Shown one piece after another: positions 9,672-18,449 of a stretch of 62,539 nucleotides of DNA (the stretch's first letter is position 1; every line of letters begins with the position of its first letter). Made by a program: the position numbers and the translations under genes. The notes under the pieces were generated by a model. That model saw only the letters and a list, made by a program, of their open reading frames with translations, was not told the origin of the DNA and searched no databases. Source of the DNA: Gammaproteobacteria bacterium (GTDB lineage: Bacteria; Pseudomonadota; Gammaproteobacteria; Tenderiales; Tenderiaceae); contig JACQEP010000008.1 of assembly GCA_016200485.1 (NCBI GenBank), positions 1-62,539 on the forward strand. Reading direction: 5' to 3'.

Positions 9672-10021
9672 AAATCCTCCGTAGAAATCGAAGTTAAATG
9701 GCCACCGGTAAAGCCGGTGGCTTATTGGGTGAGCGCCTCAAAGGTGCGTTAACACCGTGAGCCATCTAAAGATGGCCAGTAACACAACTCTTTATCCCCT
9801 CCTCATGGCCATAAGGAGGGGTGCGGCGGGGTGGTGTGCGTGACGAACCACACACCATTAAATCTTTCATCAACCACCACCTCGTCCTGAGGTAGTGTTG
9901 CCCCATAAGCAGTCCTGTTTTGAAATTGCCGGCATCTGCCACATAATCACGTGTTGTGACAGACTGCGTGCCGTTGCTTTGTTATAGTTTAGATTGTGCT
10001 GAATAAAAACAGGAGCACGCC
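9672..10021. other. Intergenic region with serial hairpins
   Basis: This region separates the divergent rhodanese and HDAC-like genes. 9701-9721 is a hairpin (GCCACCGG / CCGGTGGC). 9743-9756 contains GGTG..CACC. 9761-9776 is a hairpin (GCCATC TAAA GATGGC). 9796-9821 is a GC-rich hairpin (CCCCTCCT / AGGAGGGG). The first hairpin resembles subterminal hairpins of IS200/IS605-type elements, but no transposase or insert is present. An AGGAG site precedes the HDAC-like ATG. No gene is seen. Confidence 0.5.
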
Positions 10022-10945
10022 ATGCAAACCGCCTTCATCACCCATCCCGCCTGCCGTAAGCATGATATGGGCAGTCACCATCCGGAATGTCCGACGCGGC
10101 TGATGGCCATCGAAGATCGATTGATCGCCAGCGGCCTGTATCCCATGTTACAGCATCATGAATCACCTCGCGCCAGCCGCGAGCAGTTATTGCGTGTCCA
10201 TAGTCTGCACTATGTCGAAGCGATTGAAGCGGCCGCACCCAGCAAAGGGCTGATCCAGCTCGACCCGGATACGGCGATGAATCCATTCACCCTGGAGGCG
10301 GCCCTGCATGCGGCGGGCGCAGTGGTATTAGGCACGGATCTGGTGATGGCGGGGCAAGCTGAAAATGCCTTCTGCAATATCCGGCCACCTGGACACCACG
10401 CCACCCGCGATCATGCCATGGGGTTTTGCGTATTCAATAATGTGGCAGTGGGCGTGGCACATGCCTTGGCGGTTCATGGACTGGAACGAGTGGCGATCGC
10501 CGATTTCGATGTTCATCACGGCAATGGTACTGAAGATATTTTTGCGGAGGATGACCGAGTGATGTTGTGTTCCACCTTTCAGCATCCGTTTTATCCTCAT
10601 TGTGGTGCAGACAGCGGTAGCGATCACATCATCAACGTACCGTTGCCCGCGGGCACAAACGGTGTAGATTTCCGGGCCGCGGTGCGTAAATACTGGTTAC
10701 CCGCGTTGGAAAAATTTCAACCGCAAATACTATTCATCTCCGCAGGATTCGATGCCCACCGCGAAGAAACCATCGCCAGCCTGGCGTTGATCGAAGCCGA
10801 TTATGTCTGGGTCACAGAGGAACTCAAAACTGTGGCGCAAAAGTGGTGCAAAGGTCGCATCATTTCAGTGCTGGAGGGCGGATATGCATTGAGCGCGCTG
10901 GGGCGTAGCGCAACAGCGCACATTAAGGCGTTGAGCGGCTTATAA
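10022..10945 (+). CDS. Histone-deacetylase-family amidohydrolase
   Basis: 307 residues, one arginase/deacetylase-fold domain. Catalytic histidines His125-His126 lie in RPPGHHA; zinc ligands are Asp163 and His165 in DFDVHHGNGT and Asp244 in SAGFDAH; the late EGGY motif (Gly-rich, with Tyr) is present. It belongs with class II HDAC-like bacterial proteins, including acetylpolyamine amidohydrolases and acetoin-utilisation-type proteins, which remove acyl groups from lysine or polyamines. The true substrate cannot be read from sequence. A GGAGCACGCC stretch gives a good ribosome site for the ATG at 10022. No signal peptide, so it is cytoplasmic. Neighbours give no pathway hint. Confidence 0.92.
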   Translation: MQTAFITHPACRKHDMGSHHPECPTRLMAIEDRLIASGLYPMLQHHESPRASREQLLRVHSLHYVEAIEAAAPSKGLIQLDPDTAMNPFTLEAALHAAGAVVLGTDLVMAGQAENAFCNIRPPGHHATRDHAMGFCVFNNVAVGVAHALAVHGLERVAIADFDVHHGNGTEDIFAEDDRVMLCSTFQHPFYPHCGADSGSDHIINVPLPAGTNGVDFRAAVRKYWLPALEKFQPQILFISAGFDAHREETIASLALIEADYVWVTEELKTVAQKWCKGRIISVLEGGYALSALGRSATAHIKALSGL

Positions 10946-10957
10946 TCCCCAAATCCT

Positions 10958-11263
10958 TCAGGCAACCGCCTCAAATCCTTCAAACTGTGGCGGGCCGAGA
11001 TAAATGTTTTTCCTGGCGCCACCGGCATTGGCATGCGCCTTGCGGAAGGCCTCTGAACGGGTCCAATTTTCAAAATCCTGCTGGCTTTCCCAGATCGAAT
11101 GAGAGGCGAACAATGTATATTCGTCCATGGTTGGACCTTTGAGCAAGTTGAATGATTTAAATCCGGGCACGGTATCCAGATAGGTATCTCGACTCTTCCA
11201 GATGTTAATAAAATCCTGTTCACAGCCAAGGGCAATTTTGAAACGGTTCATGGCGATATACAT
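10958..11263 (-). CDS. Antibiotic-biosynthesis-monooxygenase-fold protein (HmoA-like)
   Basis: 101 residues when started at MYIAMNRFKI (ATG at 11263, with GAGG about nine bases upstream); a longer frame from 11302 adds an unlikely N-terminus. The motif set MNRFKIALGCEQDFINIW, the SRDTYLDTVPGFKSFNLL stretch and the FASHSIWESQQDFENWTRSEAF segment is typical of dimeric ferredoxin-fold monooxygenases such as HmoA/IsdG relatives, several of which degrade heme. The family also contains members without heme activity, so function is inferred only. It converges on the HDAC-like gene, 12 bases from its stop, and diverges from the lipoprotein hydrolase gene. Confidence 0.82.
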   Translation of the reverse strand: MYIAMNRFKIALGCEQDFINIWKSRDTYLDTVPGFKSFNLLKGPTMDEYTLFASHSIWESQQDFENWTRSEAFRKAHANAGGARKNIYLGPPQFEGFEAVA

Positions 11264-11360
11264 GGGTTGCCTCGTGTGGTGAGATAAAAGGTCAGCTATC
11301 ATTCATCATATGACAACTTTAAAATATTGAACTCTCTGAGTTAAGACAACAGGATACATC

Positions 11361-12734
11361 ATGATCAGACAATTTTTCAGAATTACCGCAGCGGCCTTTT
11401 TGATCCTCAGCCTAGCTGGCTGCGCGCCGTTCACGCAATACCGTACTGATTACAATGTGTGTTTCAGTGCTGCCATTCCACCCCCGGCACCCTGTGAAAA
11501 CCACGCCTTACAGCAAATCACCACTCCTGAAGGCGCAAGCTACCTGCTGGGGTTCATCGAATTCGACGACCAGGGCCAATTGTGGGATCGCAAGCAGATG
11601 CGAGCCGTAGTGGACAAACTATCCACAGAGGCTGCCACGAAAGACCTGCTGATGGTCGTGTTTGTGCATGGCTGGAAACATAACGCAGCCCCATACGACG
11701 GCAATGTCGAAACCTTCCGCAACGTGCTGGCGCAAGTAAGCGCAGCGGAAGCGGCATTCGCTCAGAAGACTGGCGCCCCGGCGCGGCAAGTGGCCGGTGT
11801 TTATCTTGGCTGGCGCGGCAGTTCCATCACGCTGCCCTGGATCGAGAACATCACCTTCTGGGATCGTAAAAACACCGCCCTGAAAGTCGGTTACGTCGGC
11901 GTTACAGAAGTGCTCAGCCGTCTCGATCTCATCAAGCGTGACAAGGATGGCATCCAGGGCGGCAGCAGCGGCACGCGCCTGGTGGTTGTCGGCCACAGTT
12001 TCGGCGGCGCTGTCGTTAATTCCGCGCTGGCACAGATCCTCGAAAATGGTTTTGTGAACACCGTCGGCCCGGCCACCGTGCAGGGCAATGTCGCAGGTTT
12101 CGGCAATCTCGTGGTGCTGATTAACCCAGCTTTTGAAGGTTTGCAGTTTGCGCCATTAAGCGACATGTCCGCCGAACGCGGTACTTACTTTGATACCCAA
12201 CTCCCAGTCATGGCGATATTGACATCGGAGCACGACTACGCCACACGCTATGCCTTCCCGGCAGGGCGCTGGTTTTCCACCTTCTTTGAAAAGGACCGTG
12301 ACATCACACGTTGGAATGCCGCCATCAAACAAAACGAAACCTTAGATGAAGGCGAGGCCAACACCACCGCTGTGGGTCATTTTAAACCGTACCGCACTCA
12401 CACACTTTATCCTGCTGACGACAGAACGCGGGAGCAGGTGATGGCATCGGGCGTTGACGGCGGCATCGCGAAGACCATCGAAGCCGGAGCCGCTTGGCAG
12501 CATGATACGCCCGGCAGCAAAATCGTGTTCGATGACCTGATTCTGGAACGCACCCCCAACTCAGCGGGACGCAATCCCTTTCTCGTCACCTATGTCGATA
12601 AGAGTCTGATTCAGGATCACAACGACATCGACGATCCGCGAATCATCAATTTCATCAAGCAATTGATTCTGATTTCAACGCAGAGTCCTCAGATGACAGA
12701 GATGATGCGCCAGGTGAAAGTACCGGCGCCATAG
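11361..12734 (+). CDS. Alpha/beta-hydrolase lipoprotein
   Basis: 457 residues. A lipoprotein signal peptide ends in LAGC with Cys21 as the lipid anchor, so the protein is on the periplasmic face of a membrane. An alpha/beta-hydrolase core includes VFVHGWKHNA (oxyanion strand) and the nucleophile elbow VGHSFGG with Ser213. A later STSEHDYATR-like loop (TSEHDYA) and GHFKPYRTHTLY could supply the acid and the His of the triad. Substrate unknown; lipase or esterase activity is a family-level guess. It is followed 110 bases later by a small secreted protein gene on the same strand. Confidence 0.8.
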   Translation: MIRQFFRITAAAFLILSLAGCAPFTQYRTDYNVCFSAAIPPPAPCENHALQQITTPEGASYLLGFIEFDDQGQLWDRKQMRAVVDKLSTEAATKDLLMVVFVHGWKHNAAPYDGNVETFRNVLAQVSAAEAAFAQKTGAPARQVAGVYLGWRGSSITLPWIENITFWDRKNTALKVGYVGVTEVLSRLDLIKRDKDGIQGGSSGTRLVVVGHSFGGAVVNSALAQILENGFVNTVGPATVQGNVAGFGNLVVLINPAFEGLQFAPLSDMSAERGTYFDTQLPVMAILTSEHDYATRYAFPAGRWFSTFFEKDRDITRWNAAIKQNETLDEGEANTTAVGHFKPYRTHTLYPADDRTREQVMASGVDGGIAKTIEAGAAWQHDTPGSKIVFDDLILERTPNSAGRNPFLVTYVDKSLIQDHNDIDDPRIINFIKQLILISTQSPQMTEMMRQVKVPAP

Positions 12735-12843
12735 CCAGGGGCCTCAAAAAACATTGTACATGCCCACATTGACTAAAAGCCATTTATTGCCTTTACTGTT
12801 TATTGCAGGTCCACTTCGTCACGATCACAGGGAGAGTAACGTC

Positions 12844-13158
12844 ATGAAGACACGGCATCTGGTTTTTGGCATCATAATTTCAGTGCTAGCTATAGGGACT
12901 AGCGTCGCTCAGACGAACACCTTTAGCAATACCAACACCAATACGAACACTTTTAACAACAATCAGAGTTTTGCCGGCGGTTCGTTCAGCTTTTCGAACG
13001 GCAATATGAGAATCTCGCAAAATACGTCAGGGAGCACATTTTGCCAATTCTTTAGCTTTACTTTTGGGTTAACGCAAATTATCCAAACTATCCAGGGTAA
13101 TTCGATGAATCAAACCTTTGGCGCAATTACCGATCCGGTGACTGATCCCTGCCTGTAA
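12844..13158 (+). CDS. Small secreted Asn/Thr/Ser-rich protein, unknown function
   Basis: 104 residues. I choose the ATG at 12844 because GGGAGAG lies just upstream and the product then begins with a clean signal peptide (MKTRHLVFGIIISVLAIGTSVAQ, cut near SVA); a longer frame from 12754 has no such start. The mature protein is low-complexity, with repeated NT and FN units (NTNTNTNTFNNNQSF), aromatic residues, two Cys and no charged residues to speak of. That composition suits an extracellular or surface-associated amyloid-like or adhesive protein, but this is only inference. A strong terminator follows. No family is recognised. Confidence 0.65.
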   Translation: MKTRHLVFGIIISVLAIGTSVAQTNTFSNTNTNTNTFNNNQSFAGGSFSFSNGNMRISQNTSGSTFCQFFSFTFGLTQIIQTIQGNSMNQTFGAITDPVTDPCL

Positions 13159-13188
13159 TACGGTGTGTAAAAGAAGCCATTTAACCGG

Positions 13189-13228
13189 CATCGCTGCTGC
13201 ATTAATGTTATGCAGTAGCGATGTTTTT
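13189..13228 (+). terminator. Rho-independent terminator after the small secreted protein gene
   Basis: A 14-base stem with one mismatch (13189-13202 with 13210-13223, CATCGCTGCTGCAT against ATGCAGTAGCGATG), followed by TTTTT. It lies 31 bases after the stop and before the PEBP gene. Confidence 0.85.
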
Positions 13229-13245
13229 GCAACCAGTTGAGAAAG

Positions 13246-13713
13246 ATGCAAATTAAATCAACCGCGTTTAACGGCCAAGGCATGATTCCAGCCAAATACA
13301 CCTGCGATGGGGAAGATGCGTCACCTCCGTTGGTTTGGTCAGAGATTCCTCCACAAACCAAGAGTCTGGTATTGATCGTCGATGATCCGGATGCCCCCGA
13401 TCCGGCGGCTCCGCGGCGGACGTGGGTACATTGGGTTCTTTACGATATACCTCCGGCGTCGTCCGGCTTGGCAGAAGGCGCCGCCGACCGGTTGCCGCCA
13501 GGTATTCGTGAGGGCATGAATGACTTCCATAGTACGGGCTATAGCGGTCCATCTCCGCCAATAGGTAAACATCGCTACTTTTTCAAACTCTATGCCTTGG
13601 ACAAAACGCTGGGGATTATAGCTAATGCAAACAAAGCCAGCATTGAGAAGGCGATGCAAGGCCACATTCTGATGAAATGCGAATTGGTGGGGTTGTATCA
13701 AAAACATCGATAG
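13246..13713 (+). CDS. YbhB/YbcL-family phosphatidylethanolamine-binding-like protein
   Basis: 155 residues from the ATG at 13246 (MQIKSTAFNGQGMIP); an in-frame TTG three codons earlier is an alternative. Family hallmarks are YTCDGEDASPPLVW, LIVDDPDAPDP, WVHWVLYDIP, and GYSGPSPPIGKHRYFFKLYALD, which form the anion-binding pocket of PEBP proteins. Bacterial members have no settled function; kinase or protease inhibition has been proposed for some relatives. No signal peptide, so it is cytoplasmic. It lies 22 bases before the ABC transporter gene and may share its transcript. Confidence 0.9.
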   Translation: MQIKSTAFNGQGMIPAKYTCDGEDASPPLVWSEIPPQTKSLVLIVDDPDAPDPAAPRRTWVHWVLYDIPPASSGLAEGAADRLPPGIREGMNDFHSTGYSGPSPPIGKHRYFFKLYALDKTLGIIANANKASIEKAMQGHILMKCELVGLYQKHR

Positions 13714-13734
13714 TGCAGCTAACTGAGGTTTTGA

Positions 13735-14520
13735 ATGTCGACCGCTATTGCCAGCGCGCATCGATCAAGCGCCATTTTGTCGGTTACTGATTTGTGTAAA
13801 GCATACCGCCACAAACCCGTCGTTAATAATGTTTCCTTTAACGTTGGCCATAACGAAATTGTAGGACTCGTGGGTCCTAATGGGGCTGGCAAAACCACCA
13901 TCATCAACATGGCACTGGGTGTGCTGGAACCAACGTCCGGAACTATCTTGATTGAGGGGATGGATATCACGGCGCATCGCTCGCAAGCACTGGCATGCAC
14001 AAATTTCGCAGCTGTTTATGCCCCGCTGCCCGGCAACTTGACTGTCTATCAGAATCTTCGCGTTTTCGGCATGATCTACGGCGTAAAGCAACTGCCGGAG
14101 CGGATAGATACGCTGCTCAATCAGTTCGAGCTTGAACGTTTTAGAAATGTTAAATGCGGTATATTATCTTCCGGTGAACAAACGCGCGTCGGTTTGGCCA
14201 AGGCAATGCTCAACCGGCCACGCTTATTGTTTCTGGACGAACCAACGGCCTCGCTCGATCCTGCCGCGGCCCATGATATACGCGAAAGAATCCATGACGT
14301 GGCCATGCAAGATTCAGGCGGTATTCTGTGGACCTCGCACAACATGTACGAGGTTGAACATGTGTGTGATCGTGTGCTGTTTCTATCCCAGGGAAAAATC
14401 CTGCTTCAGGGGAATCCGAAAACCCTGCCACGCGAACATGGCAAGGAAAGTTTGGAAGAACTTTTTGTCGCGGTGGCGCGAGAACCGCTCACAATTGGGC
14501 TAGGTAACGCCAATGAATAG
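13735..14520 (+). CDS. ABC transporter ATP-binding protein
   Basis: 261 residues, one nucleotide-binding domain. Walker A is GPNGAGKTT (about residues 44-52), the signature is LSSGEQTRVGLAKA, and Walker B is LLFLDEPTASLDP, followed by the switch His in TSHNMYEVEHV. It is close to the exporter-type ATPases paired with ABC-2 permeases (DrrA/NodI-like). The permease gene starts inside its last codons (ATGAATAG, 8-base overlap), so the two are made together. Transported molecule unknown. Confidence 0.93.
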   Translation: MSTAIASAHRSSAILSVTDLCKAYRHKPVVNNVSFNVGHNEIVGLVGPNGAGKTTIINMALGVLEPTSGTILIEGMDITAHRSQALACTNFAAVYAPLPGNLTVYQNLRVFGMIYGVKQLPERIDTLLNQFELERFRNVKCGILSSGEQTRVGLAKAMLNRPRLLFLDEPTASLDPAAAHDIRERIHDVAMQDSGGILWTSHNMYEVEHVCDRVLFLSQGKILLQGNPKTLPREHGKESLEELFVAVAREPLTIGLGNANE

Positions 14521-15316
14521 TTCCCGTATTGCTGCCGTCGTCCTGCGCCAGATCTACCTGATACGAGGCAGCTTTTCACGAATGTTCCCATTATTTGCCT
14601 GGGTGGCGATTGATATGGTGCTGTGGGGGTTCATCACGCGCTATCTCAACAGCGTGACCTCGTCTGGCATCAACTTTGTGCCACTATTCTTGGGTGCAGT
14701 TTTGTTATGGGACTTTTTGATCCGCGTCATGCAAGGCGTGACCATGGCCTTCTTTGAAGATGTCTGGTCTCGTAATTTTCTCAATATGTTCGCCACACCG
14801 CTATCAGTCTCGGAGTATTTAAGCGGATTAGTTATCGCCAGTATCGCCACCAGCTCGATCGGTCTGGTCGTAATGCTTAGCTTAACTACGACAATCTTCG
14901 GCCTCTCTTATTTTTCTTTTGGCTTGATGATTATTCCGTTTTTATTGATCCTGTTTCTGTGCGGTATCGCACTGGGTATCGTGAGCAGTGCTGTAGTTCT
15001 CAGGTTTGGCCCCGCGTCCGAATGGTTTATTTGGCCGCTGCCTGCCTTGATTTCACCATTTGCCGGTGTATTTTATCCACTGGAAACACTTCCGCACTGG
15101 ATGCGAATGGTCGCTGTGTTATTGCCACCCTCATATGTGTTTGAGGGGATGCGTGCCATCGTCAGCCAGGGAACTTTTTCTGCCCCCATGTTATTGTGGG
15201 GGACTGGTCTGACAATCCTCTATGTGCTGTTGGCGTGCTGGTTCTTTTCACATACGTATCGTCACGCAGTCCGCACCGGACTGCTGGCGCGCTATAGCGC
15301 GGAGACGGTAAGTTAG
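14513..15316 (+). CDS. ABC-2 type transporter permease
   Basis: 267 residues with about six hydrophobic segments (for example SGINFVPLFLGAVLLWDFLI, VIASIATSSIGLVVML and WPLPALISPFAGVFYPLETLP). The FAGVFYPLETLPHWM stretch is the conserved ABC-2 family signature. It overlaps the ATPase gene by 8 bases, forming an inner-membrane exporter, probably a dimer with two ATPase copies. Candidate cargos in the family include polysaccharides, lipids and drugs; nothing nearby identifies one. Confidence 0.9.
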   Translation: MNSSRIAAVVLRQIYLIRGSFSRMFPLFAWVAIDMVLWGFITRYLNSVTSSGINFVPLFLGAVLLWDFLIRVMQGVTMAFFEDVWSRNFLNMFATPLSVSEYLSGLVIASIATSSIGLVVMLSLTTTIFGLSYFSFGLMIIPFLLILFLCGIALGIVSSAVVLRFGPASEWFIWPLPALISPFAGVFYPLETLPHWMRMVAVLLPPSYVFEGMRAIVSQGTFSAPMLLWGTGLTILYVLLACWFFSHTYRHAVRTGLLARYSAETVS

Positions 15317-15322
15317 AGCACT

Positions 15323-15343
15323 CCCTCTCCCTCAGGGAGAGGG
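15323..15343. terminator. REP-like hairpin between convergent genes
   Basis: Ten-base arms CCCTCTCCCT / AGGGAGAGGG around one base, followed by GCTGGGGTGAGGGG. It lies between the convergent permease and DUF2845-like genes and could end transcription from either side. The same unit, degenerate and in opposite orientation, recurs at 22811-22957, so it is also a repeat. Confidence 0.6.
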
Positions 15344-15381
15344 CTGGGGTGAGGGGATAAAAGCGAAACCTAGGCTGAAAT

Positions 15382-15975
15382 TCACTTAAACCCTTTCTCA
15401 CCCGTTTTTATTTCCACAAGCTCGCCGTTACGAAATGTAAGAATCCGTATGAAGTGAGTCGGACCAAGATTAAACGTCCATTTATCAACAGTGACTGTTA
15501 CTTGTCGTCTACCCCCGGGTATTTTAGTTGTAACAGTTTCATAACGCTGCTCTTTCAAGTCGGGCTCGCCACATTTTGCTCCCAGTTCGATCATGGTGAT
15601 CCCCAAAGACAAAACGTCGAAATTGCAGTGTTGCATTCCCGGCACCACAGTAAAACCACGGCTGCCGTTCTCAATGCTGAATACTTCGCCATCCTTGAAA
15701 GTGATAATACGGAGAAATTGGGCAGGGCCAAAATTATAAATCCAGCGCTCATTAATGCGGCTGACACGACGTTCAAAATCAGTATCGGGAAAATCAACAA
15801 TCTCCTCCGGCCAGCGGTCAATTAAAGCCGGCTCGCCGCATTTATCGAGCACCGACAGCTTTGAGTCTCCCTCACTTACTAGTTCATTGCCGCAACGGAA
15901 GGCAACCGCGTTCTGGCTCGCCACAATGCAAAGACAACCGGTGAAAACTGCCAATAACCATCGACATCGTGACAT
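15382..15975 (-). CDS. Secreted two-repeat DUF2845-like protein
   Basis: 197 residues from the ATG at 15975, which has AAGGAG upstream; earlier in-frame starts add residues before the signal peptide. The signal peptide is WLLAVFTGCLCIVASQNAVA. The mature part has two similar halves: FRCGNELVSEGDSKLSVLDKCGEP...RWIYNFGPAQFLRIITFKDGEV and CNFDVLSLGITMIELGAKCGEPDLKE...KWTFNLGPTHFIRILTFRNGEL. Each half has paired Cys in C..KCGEP, suggesting a disulfide in each. This matches DUF2845 proteins, whose role is unknown. Periplasmic location is predicted. It converges on the ABC permease. Confidence 0.82.
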   Translation of the reverse strand: MSRCRWLLAVFTGCLCIVASQNAVAFRCGNELVSEGDSKLSVLDKCGEPALIDRWPEEIVDFPDTDFERRVSRINERWIYNFGPAQFLRIITFKDGEVFSIENGSRGFTVVPGMQHCNFDVLSLGITMIELGAKCGEPDLKEQRYETVTTKIPGGRRQVTVTVDKWTFNLGPTHFIRILTFRNGELVEIKTGEKGFK

Positions 15976-16107
15976 AAAACCATTCACTCCTTGGTAACCT
16001 AGACTGGTCAATTTATCAATAATTGTAATCACAATTATTGCGTATTTGCTAATCCATCAACTAGATTAATGAGTGAGAAGGAAAGGGAATTCAGCGAGGC
16101 AATCACC

Positions 16108-17833
16108 ATGCCCATCCACAATGCCGATATTGCAGCGATTTTTGATGAAATTGCCGACTTGCTGGAGATCGAAGAGGCCAACCCATTTCGTATCCGCGCC
16201 TACCGCAACGCCTCGCGCACCTTGCAGGGGTTAGGGGAGGAGGCGAAGACCATGGTGGAACGGGGAGAAGATTTGACCGAGTTGCCGGGTATCGGCAAGG
16301 ATCTGGCGGCCAAGATCGAAAGAGATCGTCGAAACCGGCCATTGCCTGGCGCTGGAAAAACTGCAAAAGGCATCAGCGCCCGGATTAACAGAGCTGTTGA
16401 AAATCCCCGGCCTCGGCCCCAAGCGCGTCCACGCCCTCTATCATGAACTCGATATCCATACCGCCGAACAACTGTTTCGCGCTGCGCATGACGGGCGCCT
16501 GCGTCAGCTTCCCGGCTTCGGTGAAAAAACTGAAAGTCGTATCCTCGAAGCAATGGAAACCCACGTGCAGCAAACCACCCGCATCAAGCGGGCGTTGGCC
16601 GCGCAATATGCGCAGCCGCTACTGGAATATCTACAAAAAGCAAAAGGCGTCAAACACGTGATCGCAGCCGGCAGTTATCGGCGCTGTAAAGAAACCGTCG
16701 GTGACCTGGATATCCTCGTCACCGCCGCGCATAGCCGCTCCGTGATGGAGCATTTCGTCGCCTATGACGAAGTCACCAATGTGCTCGCGAAAGGTGAAAC
16801 ACGTGCCACTGTGATTTTGCGCGGCGGCTTGCAGGTGGATGTGCGTGTCGTGCCGGACGCGAGTTATGGCGCCGCACTGCATTACTTCACCGGTTCCAAA
16901 GCGCACAACATCGCCATTCGTCGCCGTGGCCAGGCGCGTGGCCTCAAAATCAACGAATACGGCATTTTCAAGAATGACAAGCAAATTGCAGGAGCAACAG
17001 AGGAATCGGTGTTTAAAGCAGTAGGCCTACCATGGATTGCACCGGAGCTGCGTGAAAATCACGGCGAGATTGAAGCCGCAGAGGCGGGCACATTACCGAA
17101 ATTAGTTGAACTTGAAGACCTTAAAGGTGATCTCCATGCCCATACCCAAGCCACCGACGGCCACAACAGCCTCAGTGAAATGGCAGCCGCCGCCAAGGCA
17201 CGCGGTTGGACTTATTTGGCGATCACCGAACACTCGCGCCGCCTCACCGTCGCCCACGGTCTCGACGAAAAGCGGCTGTTGCAGCAAATCGACGCCATCG
17301 ATCAACTGAACGAAACGCTGCACGGCATCACGTTACTCAAAGGTATCGAAGTGGATATCCTCGAAGACGGTAGCCTCGATCTGCCCGAGCACGTGCTCGC
17401 CAAACTTGATCTCGTCATCGGCGCCGTCCACAGCAAGTTCAATCTTAGCCGTGAAAAACAGACAGAACGCATCCTCAAAGCCATGGATCAGCCGCACTTC
17501 ACCATCCTCGCCCATCCCAGCGGGCGATTGCTGCAAGAACGTGAGCCCTACGACGTGGACATGCCTCGCATCATTCGCCAGGCACACCAGCGTGGTTGTT
17601 TTCTCGAAATCAACGCCCAACCCGAACGCCTCGATCTGATCGACACCTATTGTCAAATGGCAAAGGAAGAGGGCGTATTGCTGTGTATCAACTCTGACGC
17701 TCATTCAACGCGCGATTTTGACAACCTCATTCACGGCATCGGCCAAGCCCGCCGGGGTTGGGTGGAGAAGAAAGATGTCCTCAATACACGGTCGTTATCT
17801 CAACTGCGCACATTGTTGAAACGAACTATGTAG
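16108..17833 (+). pseudogene. polX: PolX-family DNA polymerase with PHP domain, broken by a one-base insertion
   Basis: Translated with one frame correction this is a full-length PolX of about 574 residues. Frame 1 from ATG 16108 (GAGG eight bases upstream) gives the N-terminal helix-hairpin-helix domain through GIGKDLAAKIE. One extra A in the AAA at 16319-16321 then shifts frame. The other frame continues EIVETGHCLALEKL and runs to 17833. The nucleotidyl-transfer motif is GSYRRCKETVGDLDILV, with the third Asp in LQVDVRVV. The PHP domain shows DLHAHTQATDGHNSL, ITEHSRR, VIGAVHSKF, LAHPSGRLL and INSDAHSTRDFD. The intact enzyme fills gaps in base excision repair and has a metal-dependent exonuclease. 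All motifs are intact outside the shift, so this is either a recent mutation or a sequencing error. Confidence 0.88.
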
Positions 17834-18001
17834 CGCTCGGCCGGCTTTCTGAGAAAGGGGGAAAACAACAAAATCATTACATATTACTTTAAATACCGCG
17901 TGCAACTAACATTAATAACAGAGCTTAATATTATGTTTATAATATACTTATTGTTAATGTGAGATAACTGTGGTTATTCAATAAAGCCTCTTGCCTTATT
18001 T

Positions 18002-18038
18002 TCTATATAGAGTATTATTTATTTAACTCTCTATATAG
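18002..18038 (+). promoter_or_regulatory. Candidate operator of the RES-Xre operon
   Basis: Two copies of TCTATATAG (18002-18010 and 18030-18038), 28 bases apart in a very AT-rich leader. The second runs into the TAGGAG ribosome site of the antitoxin gene, so binding there would block initiation. Such antitoxins usually repress their own operon; which protein binds here is inference. Confidence 0.5.
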
Positions 18039-18050
18039 GAGTACTGGCCG

Positions 18051-18449
18051 ATGACTACCCGCCAAGCCTCGCCCGCCAATGTATCCCCCGAACAAATGGC
18101 CACTGCCGGCCTCCAGGCCTTTTTCGCCATTAGCGAACAGTGGCAACTCTCCGCCCGTGACGAACGAACCCTCCTTGGTAACCCACCCGAGTCCACCTTT
18201 TATAAGTGGAAGTCAGAACGGGCCGCGCGATCACTCTCACATGACACCCTGGAGCGCATCAGCTACATCCTCGGCATCTATAAAGCGCTGCATATCCTGC
18301 TGCCACCCAGCGCCGCCAATGAATGGGTGCACAAATCCAACACCGCGCCGTTGTTCGGCGGCAAAACCGCCTTGTCACGACTCACCGCCGGCAATGTCGC
18401 TGATCTCATCGACGTCCGCCGCTATCTCGACGCCCAGCGCGGCGCATGA
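18051..18449 (+). CDS. Xre/MbcA/ParS-type antitoxin of a RES-Xre pair
   Basis: 132 residues. An N-terminal helical DNA-binding part is followed by the toxin-binding domain with WKSERAARSLSHDTLERISYILGIYKALHILLP and, near the C-terminus, LFGGKTALSRLTAGNVADLIDVRRYLDAQRG. The latter matches the DUF2384-type region of this antitoxin family. The RES toxin starts in its last codons (ATGA overlap). A TAGGAG site nine bases upstream fixes the start. By family knowledge it neutralises the toxin by covering its active site and represses the operon. Confidence 0.9.
   Translation: MTTRQASPANVSPEQMATAGLQAFFAISEQWQLSARDERTLLGNPPESTFYKWKSERAARSLSHDTLERISYILGIYKALHILLPPSAANEWVHKSNTAPLFGGKTALSRLTAGNVADLIDVRRYLDAQRGA

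Noticed and set aside
16300-16330. Programmed frameshift in polX
   Set aside because: No slippery heptamer or stimulatory structure; a single A indel explains it.
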